The notes beneath the pieces are model-generated. The model was not told the DNA's origin. It did no database searches and saw only the letters and a program-made list of their open reading frames with translations. Both the position numbers and the translations under genes were made by a program. 15,820 bases of DNA, from the NCBI GenBank assembly GCA_035543875.1, contig DATKIY010000134.1, positions 1-15,820 of the forward strand. Direction: 5' to 3'. The stretch is from DATKIY01 sp035543875 (GTDB lineage Bacteria; Actinomycetota; Actinomycetes; JAHEKZ01). Shown here piece by piece: positions 1 to 7,358 of the stretch (position 1 is the stretch's first letter; each line of letters starts with the position of its first letter).

Positions 1-506
1 GTCGGGGTCGGTGACGTAACGCAAGCGTTGGCTGGCTACCCGGACGCTGGTGACGTCGGCTTGTTGGGCGAGGTTCGTCAACAGGGTGACGGCTTCCTGG
101 CGTTGCTCGTCGGGGACGACGCGTGCTCCTTTTTCGATCGCCCGGACCTGGTCGTAAGTCACGGCGCCCTCGGCGAGCGCGTGCACGGGGTTGGCCAGGT
201 GGTCGCGGCTGCCGCGGGCGATCCGGACCCGTTCGGACGCGTCGCCGGGGGCGAGCCGGAGCGCACCGCGCAACCAGGACTGGGTGCTGGCCGCCGCGTG
301 CAGGGTTTCACCGTCACCGTTGGCGTCGAACGCGGCCAGGGTGTGGGTGAACGCAGCTTCCGCGGTGTCGATCAGCTCGCGGAGCCCGGCCAGCCATGCC
401 GCGCGTTCCGGGGGCCAGCCTGCGTCAATGCTGGGTCGTCGATCAATGCCCGCACGCCGTCCAGCAACGGCTCTAATGCCGCTGGACGGGACGCGGGGAC
501 AAACAC
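1..506 (-). CDS. DUF222 (13E12 repeat family) protein, 5' part, with apparent frameshift
   Basis: The minus-strand translation has the N-terminal DUF222 pattern of actinobacterial 13E12-repeat proteins, which usually end in an HNH nuclease domain (beyond the left edge here). Characteristic pieces are STQSWLRGALRLAPGDASER, GAVTYDQVRAIEKGARVVPD and VTSVRVASQRLRYVTDPD. Cellular function is not established for the family. The likely start is GTG at 506-504, because AGGAG lies 8 nt upstream; this frame has a TGA at 542-540, so it cannot extend far. The first ~30 codons (FVPASRPAALEPLLDGVRAL, then IDDPALTQAG) are in one frame and the rest (PPERAAWLAGLRELIDTAEA onward) in another. One extra G in the five-G run at 410-414 would join them. 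Alternatively the downstream frame, which has no stop as far as position 720, could begin at a GTG/TTG near 598-639 with an unfamiliar N-terminus. Third-position GC favours the frameshift model. The family call is firm; the start and integrity are not. Confidence 0.75.
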
Positions 507-698
507 GGGCGGTACTCCTGGTCGGCAGGACGGCACGGATCAACACGATGACCGCAATGCGCTGGACTGCCGACAAACGCACCGCCAACTGCGCGGGCAC
601 TTGCTGCACCACCGAGTCAAGCTTGGGGCGCCGGTTCAACGACGCAGTTCCCGGTGGGTCCCGTTCATCCGGTCGGCCGGGGTCGAACAGGTGTTCTA

Positions 699-727
699 AT
701 TCTAGAAGAGACCGCCGACAGTGTCAA
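699..727 (-). promoter_or_regulatory. Consensus-like sigma-A promoter reading toward DUF222
   Basis: On the minus strand TTGACA (727-722) is followed by exactly 17 nt and then TAGAAT (704-699). This is a full -35 consensus at optimal spacing with a -10 one base from TATAAT. Transcription would begin near 692, giving a leader of about 185 nt before the DUF222 GTG. Such a complete -35 match is uncommon in high-GC actinobacterial DNA. It is seen directly in the sequence; activity is inferred. Confidence 0.7.
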
Positions 728-758
728 GGAGCATGTGAAACCAATGTGGGCGGGCGAT

Positions 759-771
759 GTCGGTGGCCGAC
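759..771. promoter_or_regulatory. Inverted repeat between the divergent promoters (possible operator)
   Basis: GTCGG (759-763) and CCGAC (767-771) are perfect inverted arms around TGG. The dyad sits between the two divergent -35 elements (722-727 and 781-786), where a regulator could affect both genes. Five-base arms arise easily by chance in GC-rich DNA, so this is only a candidate. Confidence 0.25.
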
Positions 772-780
772 GAGACAGTC

Positions 781-808
781 TTGAAGCCGATCCCTGTCGG
801 GGTAGCGT
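781..808 (+). promoter_or_regulatory. Candidate promoter of the VOC gene
   Basis: TTGAAG (781-786), a 16-nt spacer and TAGCGT (803-808) fit a relaxed actinobacterial sigma-A promoter (TTGnnn / TAnnnT). Initiation near 815 would leave a leader of about 34 nt before the VOC start, with room for the GAGGAG ribosome site. Confidence 0.4.
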
Positions 809-848
809 CGGAGCTGGGTTCCATTAATCGCTGGACTGAGGAGTCGCC

Positions 849-1631
849 ATGAAGCACCCCAACGGACTATTCGGCTGGGTCGATCTTTCGAGCAGCGACG
901 TCGAGGTCGCACGCGACTTCTACCAACGACTCTTCGGCTGGACCTCGGAGGACACACCCACTCCGTTCGGGCCGGCATATACAACGTTCTATAAAGACGG
1001 CAAGCGGGTTGCTGGACTGACCCCGCAATCGCCAGAGTTGTCCGCTGCTGGAGTTCCATCAGCGTGGAACTCATACGTGCTTGTCGAAAGTGCCGACGAC
1101 GCAATCAAGGCAGCAGAGGCTGCCGGAGGTGCGGTTGTTGTCCCCGCCATGGATGTGATGTCCGAAGGGCGGATGGCGTTGATCGCCGATCCTTCTGGGG
1201 GAGTCGTTGGCCTTTGGCAACCGATGGATCATCAAGGCGCCGATCTGTTCAACGCTCCCGGCGCGCTTGCCTGGAACGAACTGCAGTCGCGCGACTGGGA
1301 GTCCGCCAAGAACTTCTACAACGCGGTCTTCGGCTGGCGATACGTGCCCATGGAGGGCGCCGATTACGTCGTGGGACACGTCGACGCCAAGAAGGGCGAC
1401 GACACGAGTAACTGTGGCCTCATGCCCGTTCCTCCCGGCGTCCCGGACCAAATGCCGAGCACCTGGATGGTCTACTTCGCTGTCGCCGACTGCGACACCT
1501 CGCTTGCCGAAGCGGAAAAGCTTGGCGGCAAGATTGTGATGCCAGGTATGGACATGGGACCTGGTCGATTCGGCGGCATCGCCGATCCAACGGGTGCCAC
1601 GGTGTTCATGGGGTCGTTCCCCAGTTCATAA
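849..1631 (+). CDS. VOC family protein with two glyoxalase-like domains (Rv0577/CFP30B-like)
   Basis: A 260-residue cytoplasmic protein made of two vicinal-oxygen-chelate (glyoxalase/bleomycin-resistance fold) domains, about residues 8-123 and 137-256. Each repeat has the family pattern: an opening W-x-(D/E)-L strand (WVDLSSSDVEVARDFYQRLF; WNELQSRDWESAKNFYNAVF), an FGW turn, and a closing DP(S/T)G motif (ADPSGGVVGLWQP; ADPTGATVFMG). The layout and length match Mycobacterium tuberculosis Rv0577 (CFP30B), linked in the literature to methylglyoxal handling; substrate and metal use cannot be read from this sequence. The ATG start is supported by GAGGAG 5 nt upstream. The gene stands alone between the divergent region and sucC and has no clear terminator of its own. 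The family assignment is secure; the function is generic. Confidence 0.9.
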   Translation: MKHPNGLFGWVDLSSSDVEVARDFYQRLFGWTSEDTPTPFGPAYTTFYKDGKRVAGLTPQSPELSAAGVPSAWNSYVLVESADDAIKAAEAAGGAVVVPAMDVMSEGRMALIADPSGGVVGLWQPMDHQGADLFNAPGALAWNELQSRDWESAKNFYNAVFGWRYVPMEGADYVVGHVDAKKGDDTSNCGLMPVPPGVPDQMPSTWMVYFAVADCDTSLAEAEKLGGKIVMPGMDMGPGRFGGIADPTGATVFMGSFPSS

Positions 1632-1649
1632 GCTTTCGTAACCGCCGTC

Positions 1650-1655
1650 TAGAGT
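1650..1655 (+). promoter_or_regulatory. Candidate -10 box of sucC
   Basis: TAGAGT matches the TAnnnT -10 pattern and lies about 38 nt before the sucC start. I see no convincing -35 at 16-18 nt upstream. Transcription would begin near 1662. Confidence 0.35.
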
Positions 1656-1692
1656 CGTCGCGGTACGGCCTCGACGGATGCGGGAGCAGCGC

Positions 1693-2868
1693 GTGGACCT
1701 TTTTGAGTATCAAGCAAAAGAACTATTCGCGAAGCATGGCGTCCCCGTGACGCCTGGCGCGGTGGCACTCACCGCTGCAGAAGCGCGAACAGCCGCGGAG
1801 AACTTTGGTGGGACGGTCGTTGTCAAAGCGCAGGTGAAGACCGGTGGTCGAGGGAAGGCCGGCGGGGTCAAGCTGGCCGACTCGCCCGACGATGCGGAGG
1901 CGAAAGCCGGGCAGATTCTGGGGCTCGACATTAAAGGTCACATTGTTCGACGACTCCTCATCACCCCGGCAGCTGACATCGCTCAGGAGTACTACGTTTC
2001 GTTCCTTCTCGACCGTGCCAACCGCACATACCTCGCCATGGCGAGCGTCGAGGGCGGCATGGATATTGAAGAGGTGGCGCGAACCAAACCTGAGGCGTTG
2101 GCACGCATCAGCGTGGATGCGATCAACGGTGTCGACGAGGCCAAGGCTCGTGCGATTGTCTCGGCGGCCAAGTTCCCGGCAGACGTCGCCGATCAGGTTG
2201 CGTCGGTGCTCGTTCAACTCTGGGACGTCCTGATCAAAGAAGACGCGACCCTCGTTGAGGTCAACCCATTGGTCAAGGCCGACGACGGCCGCGTTCTGGC
2301 GCTCGACGGCAAGGTCACGCTGGACGGAAACGCCGACTTCCGTCACCCAGATCACGCAGAGCTGGTCGTGGGCGATGAAACCGACCCACTGGAGCTCGCG
2401 GCCAAGGACAAGGGCCTGAACTACGTCAAGCTCGATGGTTCAGTCGGAATCATCGGCAATGGCGCTGGACTAGTCATGAGCACGCTCGATGTCGTTGCGT
2501 ATGCGGGTGAGGAGTTTGGCAACGTCAAGCCCGCCAACTTCCTGGACATTGGAGGCGGTGCGTCTGCTCAGGTAATGGCGGATGGGTTGGAGATCATCCT
2601 GGGCGACGAACAGGTGCACGCGGCGTTGGTCAACGTGTTCGGTGGGATCACTTCATGCGACGCGGTCGCCAACGGCATCGTTCAGGCGTTCGCAATGTTG
2701 GCAGATCGCGGCGAACCGGTTCAAAAACCAATCGTCGTGCGCCTCGATGGCAACAACGCTGATGAAGGACGCCGGATCCTGCAAGCGGCCGGCCAAGACG
2801 TCATCGAACTTGTCGACACCATGGATGATGCGGCCCGTAGGGTCGCCCAACTCGCGGCTGCAAAGTAG
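1693..2868 (+). CDS. sucC: Succinyl-CoA ligase (ADP/GDP-forming) beta subunit
   Basis: Catalyses, with SucD, the reversible conversion of succinyl-CoA, NDP and phosphate to succinate, CoA and NTP in the TCA cycle; the beta subunit carries the ATP-grasp fold. From the GTG at 1693 the product has 391 residues, close to the usual ~388, and begins with the family N-terminus DLFEYQAKELFAKHGVPVTP. Visible motifs are the nucleotide loop KAQVKTGGRGKAGGVK (45-60), the metal-ligand EVNPL (189-193), DGK (205-207), IGNGAGL (254-260) and VNVFGGITSCD (313-323). The GTG is preferred to an in-frame ATG at 1678 because GGGAG lies 6 nt before it and the upstream residues are not part of the family. sucD follows after 10 nt, so the two subunits are co-expressed. 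Confident call. Confidence 0.97.
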   Translation: MDLFEYQAKELFAKHGVPVTPGAVALTAAEARTAAENFGGTVVVKAQVKTGGRGKAGGVKLADSPDDAEAKAGQILGLDIKGHIVRRLLITPAADIAQEYYVSFLLDRANRTYLAMASVEGGMDIEEVARTKPEALARISVDAINGVDEAKARAIVSAAKFPADVADQVASVLVQLWDVLIKEDATLVEVNPLVKADDGRVLALDGKVTLDGNADFRHPDHAELVVGDETDPLELAAKDKGLNYVKLDGSVGIIGNGAGLVMSTLDVVAYAGEEFGNVKPANFLDIGGGASAQVMADGLEIILGDEQVHAALVNVFGGITSCDAVANGIVQAFAMLADRGEPVQKPIVVRLDGNNADEGRRILQAAGQDVIELVDTMDDAARRVAQLAAAK

Positions 2869-2878
2869 GAGAACGCAC

Positions 2879-3763
2879 ATGTCTGTCTGGCTCAACAAGA
2901 ACAGCCGCATTCTCGTACAAGGAATTACCGGCTCCGAAGGCACCAAGCACACGCGTCGCATGGTCGCGTCGGGTTCGAACATCGTCGCCGGTGTCACGCC
3001 TGGGAAGTCTGGACAGAAGGTCGATGGCGGTGACGGCGACATCCCGGTCTTTGGCGACGTCAAAGAGGCAGTAGCAGCAACCGGCGCCGACGTCTCAGTT
3101 GTATTTGTTCCACCCAGATTTGCCAAAGCCGCTGTCATGGAAACCGTTGATGCGGCTGTGCCGTTGTGTGTTGTGATTACCGAGGGCATTCCAGTCGGAG
3201 ACTCGGCCTTCTTCTTCCAGTACGCGCAGAACGCAGCGACCACGCGAATCATCGGCCCAAACTGTCCCGGCATCATCAGCCCCGGTCAGTCCAACGCGGG
3301 CATCATCCCAGCTGACATCACGGGACCTGGCCCCATCGGATTGGTGAGCAAGAGCGGGACGTTGACCTATCAGATGATGTATGAGCTGCGTGAGTTTGGG
3401 TTTTCGACGGCGGTCGGAATTGGCGGAGACCCGGTGATCGGCACCACTCATATCGATGCGCTTGCTGCATTTGAGGCTGACGCCGAAACTCGTGCCATCG
3501 TCATGATTGGTGAGATCGGCGGCGATGCCGAGGAACGTGCGGCCGCCTTCATTAAGGACAAGGTCACAAAACCTGTCGTTGGTTACGTAGCCGGCTTTAC
3601 CGCACCCGAAGGCAAAACCATGGGTCACGCAGGTGCCATCGTTTCCGGCTCGTCGGGAACGGCTGAGGCCAAGAAAATGGCACTGGAAGCGGCGGGCGTC
3701 CAAGTGGGCAAGACGCCTAGTGAAACAGCCCGCCTTATGCGAGAGATCATCGCGGCCAGCTAG
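2879..3763 (+). CDS. sucD: Succinyl-CoA ligase alpha subunit
   Basis: The alpha subunit binds CoA and carries the histidine that is phosphorylated during the SucCD reaction. The product has 294 residues. Landmarks are the CoA-binding Rossmann segment GITGSEGTKHTRRM (15-28), IGPNCPGIISPG (125-136), VSKSGTLTYQ (156-165), GGDPVIGT (182-189) and the active-site loop KTMGHAGAIVSGSSGTAEAK (246-265), with H250 equivalent to the E. coli phospho-histidine H246. The ATG at 2879 is supported by AGGAGA (2867-2872), which overlaps the TAG stop of sucC and implies translational coupling. No deviation from the family is visible. Confidence 0.97.
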   Translation: MSVWLNKNSRILVQGITGSEGTKHTRRMVASGSNIVAGVTPGKSGQKVDGGDGDIPVFGDVKEAVAATGADVSVVFVPPRFAKAAVMETVDAAVPLCVVITEGIPVGDSAFFFQYAQNAATTRIIGPNCPGIISPGQSNAGIIPADITGPGPIGLVSKSGTLTYQMMYELREFGFSTAVGIGGDPVIGTTHIDALAAFEADAETRAIVMIGEIGGDAEERAAAFIKDKVTKPVVGYVAGFTAPEGKTMGHAGAIVSGSSGTAEAKKMALEAAGVQVGKTPSETARLMREIIAAS

Positions 3764-3772
3764 ACGGGTAGG

Positions 3773-3789
3773 GGTGTCATTCAGACGCC
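3773..3789 (+). terminator. Weak hairpin after sucD
   Basis: GGTGTC (3773-3778) pairs with GACGCC (3784-3789), including one G-T wobble, around a 5-nt loop, 10 nt after the sucD stop. There is no T-run downstream (only AATTA), so it may be an inefficient terminator, an mRNA 3' end stabiliser, or chance. Confidence 0.25.
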
Positions 3790-3853
3790 AATTAGGTGGC
3801 ACTCAGGGCGCGCCTTCGGCCGATTGCCGCCTGCCGTTGTCACGATAGGCGCA

Positions 3854-5089
3854 ATGGCCACCTCACAACGTCCGCGCAGTTCTTCGCGCAGACAGCACAC
3901 GGACGTCGTGACCCTGACCGCGAATGCCTGTGGTTTAGGTGCACTCGCGGCTGTTGTTGGTCTTTCCATCGTCCTGATCGTCACCATCGGTACATGGGCG
4001 TTGGCTCCGCACGGGCCAGACGCCAGCCCGCAAGCAGCCGTGCGACTAGCGGCAGGCTTGTGGTTGCTGGCCCATCACGTACCGCTCGACCTTCCGACCG
4101 GACCGCTGAAGTTGATGCCGCTGGGCTTAATGCTGCTGCCAGTGGCCATGATGTACGCAGCGGGGCGACAGCTGGCTCGGGTCTTACTCCCGAAGACTCT
4201 CGCGGATGTGGTGAGGGCGGTCATCCCCTTCGCCCTCACCTACGGCGTGATCGCCGCGATCGTTGCGGGCCTTTCCGGTTCCGACACTGTTCGTCCACAT
4301 GCGTGGGCTGCTTTCGTGGCGACGGCCTTCTTGGCGCTGCTGGCAGGAGGCGCTGGGTTGGTTAGGCGCGCCGGTCTTGGTTCGCAGGTCCGCTCGTTGG
4401 TCCCACCGATACTGAGTGAGGCACTTACCGGTGCCGCTGCTGGGTTAGCGACTTTGTTGGCTTTCGGTGCCGCCGTCACTGCTCTTTGCCTTGCTATTGG
4501 CTTTCCAGACTCGGTTGAGATGTTCGGTGCTCTCGATCCCGACATCACTGGTGGCGCGGTGCTCGCGCTACTCAGCGTTGCCTTTGTGCCCAATCTTGTG
4601 GTGTGGGCCACCGCCTTTAGTACTGGTGTTGGTTTCACGTTAGGGACTGGTGGCTCGGTCTCGCCACGCGGCGTTGAGTACGGACCGCTTCCGGTCTTCC
4701 CACCACTGAGCGCCCTGCCACCAGAAGGAACTCCTGGCGTTCTCGCGGTGGTCGCTCTCGTTGCGCCGTTGTGTGCAGGTGTTGCTACTGGCTGGATCGT
4801 GCGCCGCCGACTACCAACCGCAACGTCGGAGCAAGTCGTGGGACGTGCCGCGCTCGGGGGTGTGCTCTGCGGGGCCGGTCTGGCCGCCTTGTGTTGGTTC
4901 ACCTCAGGTTCGGTTGCGTCGGGCCAGCTCAGCGAGGTTGGACCAGTGGCATGGAAGGTAGGTCTTGTCACGGCCCTGGAGGTGGGGCTTGTCGCGGCCG
5001 CCACCGCCTGGGAAGCACATCGGCGCTCGTGGAGCGGCGGCTCGATCACGGTCCTTCGCGACCGGGTGATGGCGTTGCGTTCACGCTGA
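3854..5089 (+). CDS. DUF6350 family polytopic membrane protein
   Basis: A 411-residue integral membrane protein of the actinobacterial DUF6350 family, whose function is unknown. A basic N-terminus (RPRSSSRRQH) is followed by multiple hydrophobic segments, roughly eight to ten by eye, for example around residues 27-48, 80-97, 115-135, 143-162, 185-210 and 285-310. The most family-like block is NLVVWATAFSTGVGFTLGTG, then SVSPRGVEYGPLPVFPPLSA: a Gly/Ser-rich loop followed by a proline-rich stretch. The ATG at 3854 is chosen over an in-frame TTG 30 nt upstream because the upstream residues look non-coding; its ribosome site is poor (AGG at 3847-3849). In Actinobacteria this family is often encoded between sucCD and purNH, as here, but that does not by itself give a role. 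Family call good, function unknown. Confidence 0.85.
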   Translation: MATSQRPRSSSRRQHTDVVTLTANACGLGALAAVVGLSIVLIVTIGTWALAPHGPDASPQAAVRLAAGLWLLAHHVPLDLPTGPLKLMPLGLMLLPVAMMYAAGRQLARVLLPKTLADVVRAVIPFALTYGVIAAIVAGLSGSDTVRPHAWAAFVATAFLALLAGGAGLVRRAGLGSQVRSLVPPILSEALTGAAAGLATLLAFGAAVTALCLAIGFPDSVEMFGALDPDITGGAVLALLSVAFVPNLVVWATAFSTGVGFTLGTGGSVSPRGVEYGPLPVFPPLSALPPEGTPGVLAVVALVAPLCAGVATGWIVRRRLPTATSEQVVGRAALGGVLCGAGLAALCWFTSGSVASGQLSEVGPVAWKVGLVTALEVGLVAAATAWEAHRRSWSGGSITVLRDRVMALRSR

Positions 5090-5102
5090 TTTGGCCAGTC
5101 GG

Positions 5103-5108
5103 TAGGGT
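5103..5108 (+). promoter_or_regulatory. Candidate -10 box immediately upstream of purN
   Basis: TAGGGT fits TAnnnT and ends 8 nt before the purN GTG, a spacing seen in leaderless actinobacterial transcripts. The same bases contain AGGG, which could instead be the Shine-Dalgarno site. No convincing -35 is seen. The two readings cannot be separated from sequence alone. Confidence 0.3.
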
Positions 5109-5116
5109 CCTGGTCC

Positions 5117-5725
5117 GTGGCGCGTGCGCGGATCGTGGTCCTGGTGTCGGGCTCCGGCACCAACCTGCAGGCGTTGATGGACGCCGGCAGCGATCCGGAG
5201 TACCCAGCGGAGGTCGTCGCCGTCGGAGCAGATCGGTCAAGCATCCCGGCCCTGGCCAGAGCCGAAAGCGCCGGGATCGCAACCTTCGTCCTGAAACTGG
5301 AGGAGTTTTCCGAGCGTGCCGACTGGGACCAAGCCTTCGCTGACAAGGTGGCCGAGTTCGCTCCTGACCTAGTTGTCTCGGCCGGTTTCATGAAGCTGTC
5401 TGGCGCCGCATTCCTCAGACAGTTCGGCGGACGCTACATCAACACGCATCCAGCTCTTTCGCCGTCGTTTCCCGGCATGCACGCACCGCGGGATGCCCTC
5501 GAATATGGCGTCTCGGTGACAGGGTGCACGATCTTTGTCGTGGACGAGGGGGTCGACACGGGGCCGATCGTGGCGCAGGCTGCGGTTGCAGTACGCGAGG
5601 ACGACACCGAGAAGTCCCTGCACGAACGGATTAAAGAACACGAGCGTGCGCTCTTGGTGCGCGCTGTTGCCGACTTGGTCACGCGCCCGTATCGGGTTGA
5701 AGGAAGAAAGGTCGTCTGGTCGTGA
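5117..5725 (+). CDS. purN: Phosphoribosylglycinamide formyltransferase (GAR transformylase)
   Basis: Transfers the formyl group of 10-formyl-THF to GAR, the third step of de novo purine synthesis, in the cytoplasm. The 202-residue product has the usual length. The N-terminal phosphate-binding loop VSGSGTNLQAL (10-20) and the catalytic triad of the family are present: N109 and H111 in YINTHPALSPSFPGMHAPRD (107-126) and D147 in DEGVDTGPIVAQ (143-154). GTG at 5117 is the only reasonable start, since ARIVVLVSGSGTN is the family N-terminus; the possible SD is AGGG about 9 nt upstream. It starts 27 nt after DUF6350 and overlaps purH by four bases (GTGA). Secure call. Confidence 0.96.
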   Translation: MARARIVVLVSGSGTNLQALMDAGSDPEYPAEVVAVGADRSSIPALARAESAGIATFVLKLEEFSERADWDQAFADKVAEFAPDLVVSAGFMKLSGAAFLRQFGGRYINTHPALSPSFPGMHAPRDALEYGVSVTGCTIFVVDEGVDTGPIVAQAAVAVREDDTEKSLHERIKEHERALLVRAVADLVTRPYRVEGRKVVWS

Positions 5726-7284
5726 CACAACGCCCGATTCAACGCGCTTTGATCTCCGTCTACGACAAGACTGGGCTGGAAGACCTTGCACTTGGTCTCC
5801 ACCAGGCTGGTGTGGCGTTGGTCTCTACTGGGTCAACGGCATCACGGATCGCCGACGCCGGGGTTCCCGTGACCAAGGTAGAAGACCTCACGGGGTTTCC
5901 CGAGTGCTTGGACGGTCGGGTTAAGACACTTCACCCACGTGTACACGCGGGAATCTTGGCGGATACGCGAAAGGCTGACCATGTCGCCCAGCTTGCGGAG
6001 CTTGGCATAGAAGCCTTCGACTTGGTCGTCGGCAACCTCTATCCGTTTACTCAGACGGTTGCATCTGGCGCGACGCCAGACGAGTGCGTGGAACAGATTG
6101 ATATCGGTGGACCCTCCATGGTTCGAGCGGCGGCTAAGAACCACGCGAGTGTCGCGGTCGTCGTCTCACCCGATGACTATGCCGATGTGTTGAAGGCCGT
6201 TGAAGCTGGTGGGTTCACCTTGAAGGAGCGGCAACGGTTGGCGGCGGGGGCTTTTGCGCATACCGCGTCGTACGACGTCGCCGTTGCGTCATGGATGGGC
6301 AGCGTGCTCGTACCGGAGACGGATGGAAACGGGTTCCCATCCTGGGTCGGTGCCACGTGGTCAAGGCGGGCGGTTCTTCGGTATGGCGAGAACCCGCACC
6401 AACGAGCCGCGCTCTACGGGCAGGCGCATGGCGCACCGGGACTTGCGCAGGCTGAGCAGCTGCATGGCAAAGAGATGTCCTACAACAACTACATCGACTC
6501 TGATGCGGCTCGTCGTGCGGCTTATGACCACGTCGACGCATGCGTCGCCATCATCAAACATGCCAATCCATGCGGCATCGCGATTGGCCCTGATGTCGGA
6601 GACGCATACGCCAAGGCTTTTGACTGCGATCCGATTTCGGCGTTCGGCGGAGTTGTAGCAACGAATCGACCGGTCACGGCTGCCATGGCCAAGGCGATGG
6701 GTGATGTCTTCACCGAGGTTGTTGTCGCGCCGGACTTCGACGATGAGGCGCTAGACCTACTACGCGAAAAGAAGAATGTCCGATTGCTGCGTTGTCCAGG
6801 TATCCATCCAGGAGCTGCGATAGAGATGCGGCCGGTGAGTGGAGGGTTGTTACTGCAGTCGGTTGATGATGTCGAAGCCGATGGCGACGACCCTAAGGCT
6901 TGGACGCTGGCGAGTGGCGACCCAGTAGACGCACAAACGTTGAGCGACCTGGAGTTCGCGTGGCGGGCCTGCCGATCGGTGAAGTCAAATGCGATTTTGC
7001 TTGCAAAAGGTGGAGCGAGCGTCGGGGTCGGGATGGGACAAGTGAGTCGGGTTGACTCGGCCCGACTTGCCATCTTGCGTGCGGGACCGGACCGTGCGAA
7101 GGGATCGGTGGCTGCATCGGACGCGTTCTTCCCGTTCCCTGACGGTTTCGAGGTGCTCGTAGCGGCCGGAGTCACGGCAGTCGTTCAGCCCGGGGGATCG
7201 ATGCGTGACGATGAGGTGAAGGCCGCCGCCGAGGCAGCTGGCGTCTCGATGTACTTCACAGGCACGCGCCATTTCTTCCACTGA
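5722..7284 (+). CDS. purH: Bifunctional AICAR transformylase / IMP cyclohydrolase
   Basis: Carries out the last two steps of IMP synthesis: formylation of AICAR with 10-formyl-THF, then ring closure. The 520-residue length is normal. The N-terminal MGS-like cyclohydrolase domain (about 1-145) shows SVYDKTGLEDLALGLHQAG, STGSTA, GRVKTLHP (65-72) and DIGGPSMVRAAAKN (127-140). The transformylase domain contains RYGENPHQ (220-227), the catalytic KHANPCG (K279/H280), SAFGGVVATNRP, and FFPFPDG (469-475). The C-terminus reads TGTRHFFH, a small departure from the more usual RHFRH ending. GTG at 5722 overlaps the purN stop (GTGA), so the pair is translationally coupled. Its substrate donor is made by FolD, encoded downstream. 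Confidence 0.97.
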   Translation: MTQRPIQRALISVYDKTGLEDLALGLHQAGVALVSTGSTASRIADAGVPVTKVEDLTGFPECLDGRVKTLHPRVHAGILADTRKADHVAQLAELGIEAFDLVVGNLYPFTQTVASGATPDECVEQIDIGGPSMVRAAAKNHASVAVVVSPDDYADVLKAVEAGGFTLKERQRLAAGAFAHTASYDVAVASWMGSVLVPETDGNGFPSWVGATWSRRAVLRYGENPHQRAALYGQAHGAPGLAQAEQLHGKEMSYNNYIDSDAARRAAYDHVDACVAIIKHANPCGIAIGPDVGDAYAKAFDCDPISAFGGVVATNRPVTAAMAKAMGDVFTEVVVAPDFDDEALDLLREKKNVRLLRCPGIHPGAAIEMRPVSGGLLLQSVDDVEADGDDPKAWTLASGDPVDAQTLSDLEFAWRACRSVKSNAILLAKGGASVGVGMGQVSRVDSARLAILRAGPDRAKGSVAASDAFFPFPDGFEVLVAAGVTAVVQPGGSMRDDEVKAAAEAAGVSMYFTGTRHFFH

Positions 7285-7358
7285 TCGGACCAACGCGGTA
7301 GCGGCCCCAACGTCCCGATAGCTGTCGATAGAGAACCGCCGAACTGGAAGGACGTTTC

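Larger units (their letters stand above)
507..848. other. Intergenic divergent regulatory region (no gene seen)
   Basis: This stretch separates the leftward DUF222 gene from the rightward VOC gene. Long plus-strand reading frames cross it and continue through the DUF222 gene, but they have arginine/proline-rich shadow composition and no family resemblance. It holds a strong minus-strand promoter (699-727), a weaker plus-strand promoter (781-808), an 8-bp palindrome TTCTAGAA (700-707) overlapping the minus -10 box, a GACAGTGTC dyad (717-725) overlapping the minus -35 box, and a GTCGG-TGG-CCGAC dyad (759-771). The part from about 507 to 692 would be the leader of the DUF222 transcript. The only ATG-initiated minus-strand ORF I see in that leader has 10 codons (668-636). 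Confidence 0.6.

Noticed and set aside
636..668. 10-codon minus-strand ATG ORF in the DUF222 leader
   Set aside because: No SD, no suitably placed -10 for a leaderless start and no link to the next gene; not distinguishable from chance.
28..784. Long plus-strand reading frames across the left 780 bases (about 220 and 197 codons)
   Set aside because: They are antisense to the recognisable DUF222 gene, have arginine/alanine/proline-heavy shadow composition, and resemble no family I know.
1678..1692. In-frame ATG upstream of sucC as its start
   Set aside because: The GTG at 1693 has a well-spaced GGGAG and begins the conserved DLFEYQAK N-terminus; the five extra residues are not part of the family.
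3764..3853. Possible tRNA or small RNA between sucD and the DUF6350 gene
   Set aside because: Only a weak hairpin is present; no cloverleaf arms or CCA-proximal pattern could be built.
4240..5391. 383-codon minus-strand reading frame
   Set aside because: It lies opposite the DUF6350 gene and purN, both with clear family motifs; its Thr/Pro/Ala-rich translation is typical of an antisense shadow in GC-rich coding DNA.
6522..7175. 217-codon minus-strand reading frame
   Set aside because: Antisense of the PurH transformylase domain with Ser/Pro-rich shadow composition; the sense strand has clear PurH motifs.
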